Source: Ariolimax columbianus
Taxonomy: Eukaryota; Mollusca; Gastropoda; Stylommatophora; Arionidae
NCBI GenBank assembly: GCA_036924085.1
Contig: JAVGWX010000012.1
Coordinates: 33,558,119-33,622,118, forward strand
Direction: 5' to 3'
DNA length: 64,000 bases
The notes beneath the pieces were generated by a model. The model made no database searches and was not told the origin of the DNA. It saw only the letters and a program-made list of their open reading frames with translations. The translations under genes were made by a program, and so were the position numbers. Below, piece by piece: positions 13,244 through 25,200 of the stretch. Each line of letters begins with the position of its first letter. Position 1 is the first letter of the stretch.

Positions 13244-16200
13244 TTTGCAACCATACTTCCCCCGGAACCCAAACACTTTGGTTTCCCGGAAGCTGCCCGC
13301 AGAGTCATCGAAGCAACTCCTGCGGATCGCTAGTCGGCATCGTTTATGGTCAGAACTACGACGGTATCTGATCGTCTTCGCGCCTCTGACTTTCGTTCTT
13401 GATTAATGAAAACATTCTTGACAAATGCTTTCGCAGTAGCTCGTCTTGCGGCGATCCAAGAATTTCACCTCTAACGCCGCAATACGAATGCCCCCGTTTG
13501 TCCCCCTGTTCAGAGCTAAATTGGGGGAATGACATTATGCAGCAGCCCCTTTCAATCATACCTTTGAACTTTGGTGTGGTAACTCACTACAGTACTGAGT
13601 TTTTGGTTTTCTTTCTGCATGTGACGTCGCTTCACTTCTCTATTTTGCTAGAGCCTTCTTTTCACTCAGCACGAGGTGGCTCTTCAGAGCGCATCTCCAA
13701 TTAGATCTGTCTATAGCTTCACCTTCCCAGCTTCCCATGGGGCCCCAACCAACCTCTCAGGGAATCCCAAACCGGTTCAACTAGCACCCTAAGCAGACTC
13801 ACAGAACCCCAAGCAACCTTTCACGGAACCTCAAGCAAACTCTACCAGAACCCGAAACAATCACTCATGAAACCATAAGAAACCTCTCAAGGAACCCCAA
13901 GCAACTTTTCACTGAACGACAAGCAACTTCTCACTGAACAACAATCAACCTCTCACTGAACAACACACAACATCTCACTGAACAACAAACAACCTCTCAC
14001 TGAACAACAAACAACTTCTCATTGAACAATAAACAACTTCTCATTGAACAACAAACAATATCTCATTGAACAACAAACAACATCTCACTGAACAACAAAC
14101 AACTTCTCATTGAACAACAAACAACTTCTCACTGAACAACAAGCAACCTCTCACAGAACCCTAAGCAACCTCTCACTGAACAACAAACAACCTCTCACAG
14201 AACCCTAAGCAACCTCTCACTGAACAACCTCTCACAATACCCTAAGCAGCCTCTCACTGAACAACAAACATCTCACAGAACCCTAAGCAACCTCTCACTG
14301 AACAACCTCTCACAGAACCCTAAGCAACCTCTCACTGAACAACAAACAACCTCTCACTGAACAACAAACAACCTCTCACTGAACAACAAACAACCTCTCA
14401 CTGAACAACATCTCACAGAACCCTAAGCAACCTCTCACCGAACAACAAGCACCTCTCACTGAACAACATCTCACAGAACCCTAGAACTTGGCTGAACAGT
14501 TTGAGAAATACTGGTCTATTTACACAATGTAAGACAATGTTCCCCACGATAATCTCACTTCAAATGTAATCTTTTGTTCTTGTGATTTCTTCCATGTTTG
14601 ACACTGCTAGTAGAGAATTGTTATGAATACACAGTCACTCCACCAATGTCTTCTTGAGTTTTAACCGTAAGACGTATCTTGCCGTAGCTTTTTTCCACTA
14701 CACCTTGTTCAGTGTTCTTTAGTGTCCTCACTGTTCTTTTCCCCTAAGGGTTCCAATCCAGCTATGATCAGATATTTGAAGCATGTAAACTGATGGTTCC
14801 TGTACATCAGTAAGACCAAAATAGTGACTACCTTTCTGAAGAAAAAAAAAAGATCCAATGTCACCCGAGGAATGGAAGAAATTGAAAACACCACAAATTG
14901 TGAATATCTGTGCTTCATTATAACCGACAATGAAGACTATCAAAAAGAAGTCAGAAGAAGAATGAATGGACATGGCAATGCAGAGGATAAATAAAATGAA
15001 CGCAGAGCACTATTAAGTGTACAAAAATAAAAATCCTAAAGAGTGAATCTTCCCTTTTGCAATGTACAAATGTGAAATAGGAAAGTTCTTATAATAAATA
15101 CCATGGACAGTGAAAAAGAAAAAGACAGATGTCCTAAAGGAGCTGGGTATAGGACAGAATAGGCTTGTAAACAGTATTATGTTTAGGGAACTAAAGTACT
15201 TTGGCCACATCTTCTTCCTCTTCTTCTTGGTTCTCAATCTTCTGCTATCAAGCCCTGAAAAGGGCTTTGCAAGTAGGAGGTTGTTGTTAGGAGAATAGAT
15301 GTGCTGTGTTGTAGTTTACAGCTTGACTGCGATATTTGCACCTTTCAGTCCAATACATCCGAATTCAGCAGGCATTTTTTAGTACTGGGATTAGCCTTCC
15401 CTTCTTCTTAGCCAGTCTGCTCTGTTGCAGCCGGTTATCAAGTATCACCACGTCTATGTGTAGAAGGGTCTTGGCAGCTCTAGTTCGCTGGCCCAGATGC
15501 TAGCAGTTAGCTATAGGTCACTGACCACTGCAGCTCATGCACTGCTCAGCATCTTGATCCCCTTTGGTCACATCAAACACCACAATGGTTCAGAAAGAAA
15601 AGATACTCACAGGTATTGTACCTGGAAAATGTTGCAGAGGCAGACCAAAGAGAAGATGGACACAACAGCAACAATGTTCTGAAGAGGACAGAAGGTGAGA
15701 GAACTGACTAAACATTTAGAGTCTTACTGAGCATCTTTGATGTTGTTTGTGAATGCTCACAATGAGTAGGTTACTCTTTTGTGTGCCCTGAAAAGGACGT
15801 TAAGTGGCGAGTTGCAGTAGCTTTGATTACATCCCGAGCGTGCTGATGAAGGTGGGCCGTGGTCCTCCAGGCGGCTGTGCTATGCTTGGCTTCATCCGCG
15901 TGTCACTCATTACAATGTGGATCACGTCGATCCCTCACCTCGTTAGCCAGGCTGCCATGAGAACATCCTGTTTCCAGGGAGGGCTACTAGAAAGCCGAGG
16001 TGAGGGTCTTGGCCAGTATGTTTTGCCTGACCCTGACTAACATATCTGATCAGTATATTTTGCCTGACCAGACGTTAGTCTTCCCCCCCAGCATCTTTGA
16101 TGAGCGTGACATTCGGCAAAGGACATGCAACATGGTGGTTACTTTATCTCATCTTTGAAAATCTTTGCTATGTTGCACAAACACCAGGATAGGAATATAC

Positions 16201-19200
16201 ATATTTTCTGTGCTTCAGTATAATGCCCGAGCATTGGGTAGTAGCAGATAATAAAATGTCTAGAGTAATCGCAACGCTGGATGTTGCTACCACCAAATGA
16301 CACCTTTTGGAACTGCCAATTACATGTTTCTGCTGTCCCATATCATTTTGTGACCTACTTACTGACTTATCGTGTGTACCTTTACTTTTTTCAGCAGATT
16401 TATCTCACATTTTCTTTCTTTTCTCTCAATCCAACATTTCACTGCCATCTGCTTGCCATGTATCTTTTGCCCCCATCTCACTTTGTACATCAATTTGAAT
16501 TTCAGTTTTTCCTTGCAGTGGCCAACTACGGATTGAACCCATCCATTCCAACCAACTCCACCATCTTCAAGTGGAGCAAATTCCGGAAAAAATTCAACCA
16601 CCACCAAGATATTGTGACCTTCACAGCCAGAGATGTGGAGGCATTCGAGATTAACGGCGATCATTATCTTGCAATAGCCAATCACGCTAAAGGTAATAAT
16701 ACAAATAGTATACAGTTTATTCCCTCTAATACAGTTTATAATTGCAGTGTGTAAAGTTTTTCTCATCTAATACAGATTATATTGGTCTGGTGTATAGTTT
16801 TTTCCCTCTAATATAGTTTATATTGGTCTGGTATAGTTTTTTCCCTCTAGTATAGTTTATATTGGTCTGGTATAGTTTTTTCCCTCTAATAGTTTCTTTT
16901 GGACTGGTGTATAGTTTTTCTTCTCAAATATAGTTTCTAATGGTCTGGTGTATAGTTTTTACCCTTCTAATACAGTTTTTATTTGCCTGGTGTATAGCTT
17001 TCTTCACTATAATACAGTTTCTATTGGTCTGGTGTATAGTTTTTCTTCTCTCTAATACAATTTGTATTGGGGGCTGAAGATACAGCTGTGAATGAGCTGA
17101 CAGCAGTCAGCGACTCATAGTTGGCTGCATGCATAAGTGTCAGCGAACCACATCTGATCAAGACCTTATTCCGCCTCCAAGTGACTGCTCTGGAAACCGG
17201 CTGTGCTGGTGTTCTCTGGCCAAGAAAATAAGTGAGAAAGCAAATCCGATACCCAATTAAAGCCACCTGAAATGCACAGATATCCCAGCGGAGCTGTAAA
17301 CTATGACAGTGTCACGTCGTCATTTTAGGAAGAATACCAAAGAAATTGAAGATTTCCAGAATTATTTGGTATGCACTTTTTGAACTACACAATCTTGGAA
17401 AAGGAGGGGATAACATTCTTGCACACGATGAAAAGGGTGCATGGGTAAAAAAAAAAAAAGTTGATGATCTCCTGTATACTGATATTTGTTTATCTTAGCT
17501 ACTCCTTGTTCGACCAGACCTGAATTCATTCATAGGCGTCTCAGTGTGGCACCCTGTGAGTAGTCTCTCAGGGCACAATCCTAGGCGCTGAATATGGAGA
17601 CCCTGGGCTGCCCAAACTTTAGGATTTCCCTCTCGGCCTCGCCAAGTTGTATTTCTAAGTTGTAAGGTAGGAAGCCTGCTTTTGTGATTAGCCAACCGGC
17701 TATGAACAGGCCGAGTCCCAGTCTGGATGCATTGACCATTCTCGGCCTAGCGGCGTGAAATTACGCCGACTTGGCCTCGTTCCACTGGCGTTGCACGCCG
17801 CCAGCTCTAGAGTTGTTGTTTTATCATATATAAACTACGGGGTTAATGGTTGAAGATACTCCTCTTTTGATTGGAGAGTTCTTACTTCCGTCATGTGCAG
17901 TTAGACAAAGAAATTGACGATTGTGAAATTTTTTTACATTTTGGAAAGGATTACTTCTGTTTTTCGCTTAGATTTGAAAATTCACCCATTATTGTGAATG
18001 GGGGAATTAACAGATTTTTCAAAGGTAGGTCTATTTAGTTTGTTTATATAGATACAATAGTTATGTTTTTAGTCAAAGTGACAGACATATCTATTTACGA
18101 TAAGCATTGATAGTGGTATTGGTATGTTTTTCAGCAAATTATTTTTTTATTCTCGTAACCAAGGGACGCCACTATTAGGTCAGTCTATATGTTTGTGCTA
18201 TTTTTCACCACTATTACCTTCATCTTCTTGTATCTCAGAAACTAACCTACACACAACAACAATAACACCAAGTTCTTTATTAATACATATATATGTCTCT
18301 AGACACATACAGAAGAAAAAAAAAATCATTTTTTAATTTAAAAGAAATTAGAGGTTCTCAAAATCAACAACCACATCAGGGCATGACGTCCTGCAAAATT
18401 ATGCGGATACAGGAAATAGACATAATTTTGTAAACTGGTAACCAGAAGGTTAAGGATGACGTGTTTCCAATTTGACCTAATCAGGTGGTTTCCTGACCTT
18501 GATGTCTATGGCCTGCTTTAAGAGCTAGTGGTCAGGGACATTCTTGGAAAGGCAGGTTATATATTCAAAAAGAACTAAATAACAGCCGTTTAGCATGGTG
18601 CTCTCAAGGGCTGTACCATGGGTTGCTTTGTCATTTGAGACCTGGTCATACTACCAGATCACAAGAATGTGCATGTTGAAGGCCTCAATGCGCTTCTTAT
18701 CACCCAGCAGAATAGTCCAGATTTCAGAATCATACATGATACAGCACGATGGAGACGACACAGCCGTGTAGTTTTGTAAGGAACTGAGATGCGAGTCCAG
18801 TCAGGCACAACATACTGACCAGGACGTCGCATCAGGATCAATACACTGACCAAGACCACAATCTCTCTTCCATGTACCGCGACCTGGAAACAGGCTATTT
18901 ACAAGGCAGTCTTGTCTGACGAGATGGGAAACGATGTGATCCTCGTAGTGAGCGCCATGCAGATGAAGCCAAGAATAACACAACTGCCTGGACGACCGCA
19001 GTCCACCTTCATCAGCATGCTCGGGATGTGAGGAAAGCTAATACAACCCGCCACTTAACGTCCTTTTCTATGCGCACAAAAGAGTAAACTTACTCATTGT
19101 TGGCATTAAACAACAACATTAGTTTCGCAGAACCTAATATTTTTTCTCATGTTGACCTCGTCACACGCTTTATCTTTGTGACCCCTAAGGTGACAACAAC

Positions 19201-22200
19201 CAGATTGACTCGATCATCTACAAGTGGTCAAGAAAGGAGCGACAGTTTCTAGAACACCAGCGACTACTAACCATCGGAGCTTATGACTGGACCTACTTTC
19301 AGGTGGATGGATATCACTTCCTGGCTGTTGCCAATGCATTCACTGGCCTGACAACGCTGGTATTCTCCGTCATCTATATCTGGCAAAATAACTCATGGAT
19401 TCAGTTCCAGACACTGGAGGTAAAGTAGCAATGGATGAGGGTTGATAGAATCTGTGGGTGAGGGCTGATAGATTTTATGGGTAACGGCTGATAGATTATA
19501 TGGGTAACGGCTGATAGATTATATGGGTGACGACGGATAGATTATGTGGGTGAGGGCTCTTAGATTCTCTGAGTGACGGCTGATAGATTCTTTGGGTGAG
19601 GGCTGAAAGATTCTGTAGGTGAGAGGTGATAGATTCTTTGGTACTTAAAGGCGAAGGACAGGCACAGATTCCAGCAGCTTTTGGCTACCTGGCATCAGGA
19701 AACCTTGCCTGATTCTTCTTCTTCTTCATCGTACGCAGTCAGACAGTAACCATTATTTTTTCGAAAAAAGCGGCGGTCATCCTGAGGCTGTCGACACTGC
19801 CATAGAGCTTGTCTTGTGGTTCCACTGGTGATGGCCACATCTGCTCTCTCTAATTCTCGTATGTCGGGCAGTTCTGCAGCAGATGCTCAGCGGTCATTTT
19901 CTCGGTACCACACGGGCATTCGTCGGTACCACCTATCTTCAATTTGTTGAATAGGTGGTACCTCAGTCTATTGTGGCCAGTGCGAAGTCTGAAGACAACG
20001 ACCTGCTCTCTTCTGTTCAACTGGTAATAGGCATCGATTTTGGTGTAGCCGGTATGTTCAGTTTCCCATTTGGTCATGTATCTGGCTTTAATAAGCCGTT
20101 TTTACTCTTCATACGTCATACTAGTATCTGTTTGTGGTAGTCTTGCACCTTCTTTTGCCAGTCTGTCTGCCTCCTCGTTGCCTTGGATGTTGCAGTGTGA
20201 TGGGACCTACTGTACCACTACCCTTTTTGGTGCGGACTGCTGGCATAGTTGACAGAGTACTGCTCTTAAGTCATTAAGCTCAGTGTTTTTCTGGCTTTTT
20301 AGCGCTGTGACTACGGCCAGAGCATCTGTAAGCAGAACTATATGGCTTTCATTTTCTTTATGTGTCACCATTTCTTCCACTGCCGCCCTCAGTGCCTCTG
20401 CTCTGAAATTGCTTGTGTACTTACCAGTAGCGAATGACAGTGTTATTTTTCTGCCATTTGGTAGGTAAAAGGAATGCTCCTGCCCCTCCGTTCTGTGTAG
20501 TGTTTGTTACAGAACCGTCGGTGTATGCATGGGTCCAGTCCATGCTTGGGTAGTTTTTCGATATAAAGCTTAGGGTAGTATCTCTCCTTTCTTTTTCAGT
20601 CTGGCAGTTTTTGTTTCCAATACCTGGTATATTTTCTACCACCTCTGGAAATATATCCTGCCTCCAGGTAGGTTTTCGTACAGTAGTGATGGGCTTTGGT
20701 GTTGTTAGTGCGTTTATGGGATCTTCGTGCATCTTTGCTTTGGCTATTTCTGTAAAGTTTCTCCGCTTTAGTTTCCCATTTCCCAAATTGTTTAGTCTCT
20801 GGTGCATTGGGTGGTTAGTCAGTCTTCGGAGTTTCTCTGACTGCAGCTGGGCTCTGCAGTCTCTTCTATCGGTCATGGGTTGCAGCTTTGTAATCTTTTC
20901 GAGTTCTACAATTGGCGTTGACTTCATGCCTCCTGTTATAACTCTCATGGCTTGGTTTTGAAGTTTGTTAACTTTATTGAAGTTCGCCTTTGCTGCTGTT
21001 GTCCATGCCGCAATGCCATACTCGAGAACTGGTCTCACTCTTCCAGTGTACAGTTTCTTTAGTATACTTTCGTCTGCTCCCCAGCTTGTGCCAGCAAGTT
21101 TTCTCATGATTGCCATTCTTTCTCTGGCTCTCATTCGGTTTCTCTCGATCTGACTTTTCCATGTCATGCGCCGATCAAATGTGACTCCCAGATAGATTGG
21201 GTTGTCGTTTGGCTGCAGGAATTTGCCATTTAGACTTAATTTGGTGCTTTGGGATTTGATTGAAAGCGAGAATATTGTACATGTGGTTTTCTCCTCGTTT
21301 ACCTTGCCTGATTGAATACCAGGATTCAAGTAAGTATTAGTTCATAGTACATTCATTTCAAATAGGAATAAGGTATAAGAATGAACTAAACTGAAATGAT
21401 GGGACAATCACATGACGAGTGCAGGAAGCTCCACCACTAAATTTACATATTTGTTATGTAATGACAATGCCACCGGAAGTCCCATTCACCTGATGCTAGA
21501 CAACTTTATTTTGATGCCAGATGTAATAATCCACTGATTGTACAATGCATCCTGATTTTAGGGACATTTAAATTAGAAAAAAATGCGTCTTAGAATAAAA
21601 TAAGTACGGTAGTTTATTCTTGAAGCAAAAATTACATTGCCAAGAAAGCCGTAGTGTTTAAATTTGATAATTTGTACAATCATTTAATTTTATATTACTC
21701 TTCACCAATTGGAAGCTGTGCTTGGACTGGACTTCCATTTATAAATCTTATTAAGCCGAATACATTTCCAGGCAGAAAATAAATTGGTTTGTTTATCTCA
21801 TGAAAATACACCCTCATAAATTTCCACTCATGGCTTACAATGCTGGTAGATCTGGCTACAGGGCAAAGAAGATGACATTAGAGTGATTGTGCACTGCTGA
21901 TGAAGTATGTGTCGGACCGAAAGGTGCAAATATCGCAGTCAAACTGTAAATTAGCGACACATTGCATTCCGTTCTCCGGACTACATCCTGCTACTTGCAA
22001 AGCCCAGTTCAAGGCTTGGTAGCGAGAGAATGAGAACAAATGCAGAAGAAGAAGAAGAAGAAGAGTGATTGTGCAGAGACACAGGCTCAAATTGACCGAC
22101 ACAACACACTTGGTGCAGGATAAACGACTTAAAGAAAATTAACTAAGTCTTATTTAGTAACGAGATTTTGTTGCTATGCGGCAACAACTGACATGATAGT

Positions 22201-25200
22201 AGTTTCAGCAGGTAATTTAGGGCAAATCAGGTTGTAAGGAGTACTGTTTGAAACAGGCAACATCTGGCAATTTGGATTGTTGGTTAATCAATTCACATTT
22301 ATCCACTTATGTTATTAAACAAGGTGGGGAGATGCAGCCTTTTGTGTTTTTGTCATCTATATGGCTGTTGATATTTTCAATCCATACCTCTGTAGTGTTT
22401 CTTTAGCACCATCAATCAATTTTTTTCTTGGTCTGACACCCTGCTGTCTGTTGTTATAGGCTCGAGCAGCTGAAAAGTTTACAAACATTCTTTTCATATA
22501 ACCAAACCATTTCATTCTTAGTCTAATATCTGCCATAAATGGCATTGTTCCCACTTTCTGTCCGATTCCTTCATTTTTCACCCTGTCTCTTTAAGTGACC
22601 CTAATAACCACTTTCCCCAAGCATCTCATTTCACATATTGTGATTTTTCACTATTGTGCCTTGTTCAGGGTCTATGTCCGACATTGTTAACATAGAGTTG
22701 AAATGAATATACTGTTGCTCATTGTCTCCATTGAAATGTGTTATTGTCTTAGTAATGGTGAAAGCTGGTATGTCACTGTATTTACTTTTTGTATTCCTGC
22801 TTCCATCTCCTTGTCTTTTACGTCATTGTCTGTGAACATTCTTCCCAGATATCTGGATTCACTTCTTGTTCTTTGATCAACTGATGCTATGCTTCTAACC
22901 TGGCGAGGTTCACGAAGGAGACTGCGTTTCAGGTCTTCGTCTGTCCCCTACAGCTTTTTGGCGTCGCTATCCCAAACCAGACTGCCTCTCTTTGGTCTGT
23001 ATAAGTAGGACAGTCCTGCAGAATATGTTCTGGTATTTGCTTTGGATTCACTAACATGATGAAGTTCTGTGTTTCTGACCTGAATGTAGAATAATGAGGT
23101 AACTAGATTTAACAAACTTTCAGACTAATGGAGCCACAGACTGGGAACACTTCACCATCTACAATGATCACTACCTCGTGGTAGCCAACGCCTACAACTA
23201 CGGCAGCCAAAACTACCAAGATGTTGAGAGCTACAGAACTAATTCAACCATCTACAAACTGGACAGAGACAAACAGGTCTTCACCAGGTACCAGAGCATT
23301 AGCACTAACAGGTAAATAACCCATTGACTACATTCATTACTTGGTCATGTGTACACCTTTATTTTGGCTGTGTAAAACTCCCTTGCAAGTCAGGTTGAGA
23401 CCTTATACAATCAAGAATTTATCAATAACAGTTGCACATCACAAGTGAAGGTGGCAGCATCAGACATGTGTAGTCAGATGTGACTGCATGGTCTGACGAT
23501 GTGATTTGGGCTTAAATAGATTTAAGTGAGGAAGATTTGTGCTGTCATCATCCTCAATCTTTTGTCCTGAGCTACCTTGGCTCAGTGACATGACATAGTG
23601 GTGATAACTCAAAAAAGCACAGTAGACAGATTTTTCCTGGTCAGACACAACATACTGATCAGACATATTAATCAGGGTCAGGCAATATATACTGGCTAAA
23701 ACCCTCACCTCGGCATCCGAGCAGCCCTTCCTGGAAATGGGCTGTTTTCACAACAGCCTGGTTAAGGAGGTGAGGTATCGACATGATCCCCGTATTAGTG
23801 AGCGACATGCAGATGAAGCCTAGCATAGCACAACCGTCTGGAGGACACCTTCATCAGCACGCTCGGAATGTGACTAATGCTATGACAACGCACCATTTAA
23901 CATTCTTTTTAGGGCGCACTAACCTACTCATTGTGGTCATTCAACAACAACCCCATGGAAGATAAAAGAGGCTACCAAAGGATATCCACCTTATGAGTGG
24001 GGCACTAATATATACTTGCTGGTCAGAGTACACTTCCCAGTCACATGAATGCTTTACTGCAGTTCAGTTCAAGTGCCATGTCCGCATCAAAGGTCGGCAG
24101 CATTGGATCTCCTGTGTGCTCCATCTCTTGCTGTAAAATAGCAATCTAACAGGTTTTCTCTAGTCCATCTCCTGATGTTATCCACCCACTTAAAATGTCT
24201 GTCTCTTGAACGACTGCCTTCCGCCTTACCCTCCAGTATGGTCTTAACCCTACCACACCTAAGGCCCTTAACCTAACTGTCCCCTATACCTGGGCTCCTG
24301 AACATTAAAGAGAAAAAAACCAACATGACATAGAAAAATGTTAGTTACATGCAAACAAGTGGTTAGAATAAGATGTAACTTGGAGACATTGTAGAAAATA
24401 GGTTTACCTTTCATCTAGCGTCAATATTCCATCTTTGTGTGCCAATCCACCCAGCAAAAGGCAAAGAATCTGTCTCGAGTCATAAAACATTTCGAAATCC
24501 GGGAGTAAACACAACAAAGAGACCTCAGTTGTCCAATAATCCTGATAGCTGGGCTTTATACATGAGTATTCCATATAGATCCTCAGTCCAAGAAAAGCCT
24601 TCATCTCATCACTCGAGCTCTCACTGTCTGTTTCACTTGAACAGAGTCTGAATCAACCAAATTATTGATCACCTTTTGGACTGTCATAAGCCTAGACTTA
24701 CTTTGCTTTCCTGTTGAAGTGCTTGGTTCATCAGCCGTTCGTTTCATTGTCAATTTTCCTAATTTGTTCATGTTAAACCCCACAAAATCAATTCAAACAT
24801 GGGGGCAGCCATTTGCAATGACTAATCACGAGGATTGACCACGATTGGTTGGTTATTTTTAGATTCTGATGCATTTTATGACGTACTATCCAAATTACCG
24901 AAAATTAGGTCCAGCGGTTTAGCGGCAGTTAAGGAAATTACCGAAAAATGGGGACAGCGGTCTCGTAGGGTTAACAAGGGGTCTGCTGTGTTATATGACC
25001 ACAATAACTGTCTAACCCTGATTTCGGTCATTAATTCTATTTTTATCCCCAACATTTTCAATACCTCTACATTTGTTTTCTCTTCTTTTCAAGAAATGCG
25101 ATGCAATCTTCTATATACCCACATTTTGAAGGCTTCAAATACTCTTTTCCAACTTGTTATTCCGTGCCCATGTTTCTGCATCATAACGTAGTGACGAGTA

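Larger units (their letters stand above)
7660..13503 (-). mobile_element. I-group non-LTR retrotransposon with 18S rRNA sequence at its 5' end
   Basis: This is a 5844-bp insertion between two exact 14-bp direct repeats. In sense (minus-strand) order it has an 18S rRNA fragment (13503-13171), two more 18S-derived monomers, a leader with no recognised gag/ORF1 (about 12715-11597), a 1302-codon EN-RT-RNase H ORF and a (GAA)n tail. Element-encoded TPRT explains the duplication and tail. RNase H after RT places it in the I superfamily (I/Ingi/Nimb-like); the exact clade needs a phylogeny. The copy looks young: the ORF is open and the duplication perfect. Confidence 0.88.

Noticed and set aside
13171..13503. 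A genuine 18S rRNA gene or rDNA locus
   Set aside because: Only a central 18S segment is present, it ends exactly at a LINE target-site duplication, and no flanking rDNA (ITS, 5.8S, 28S) follows.
16520..16692. Alternative acceptor CTTGCAG for exon e
   Set aside because: It would enter in the wrong phase after exon d and remove the FFLA part of the EAR motif; the upstream TTTCAG restores both.
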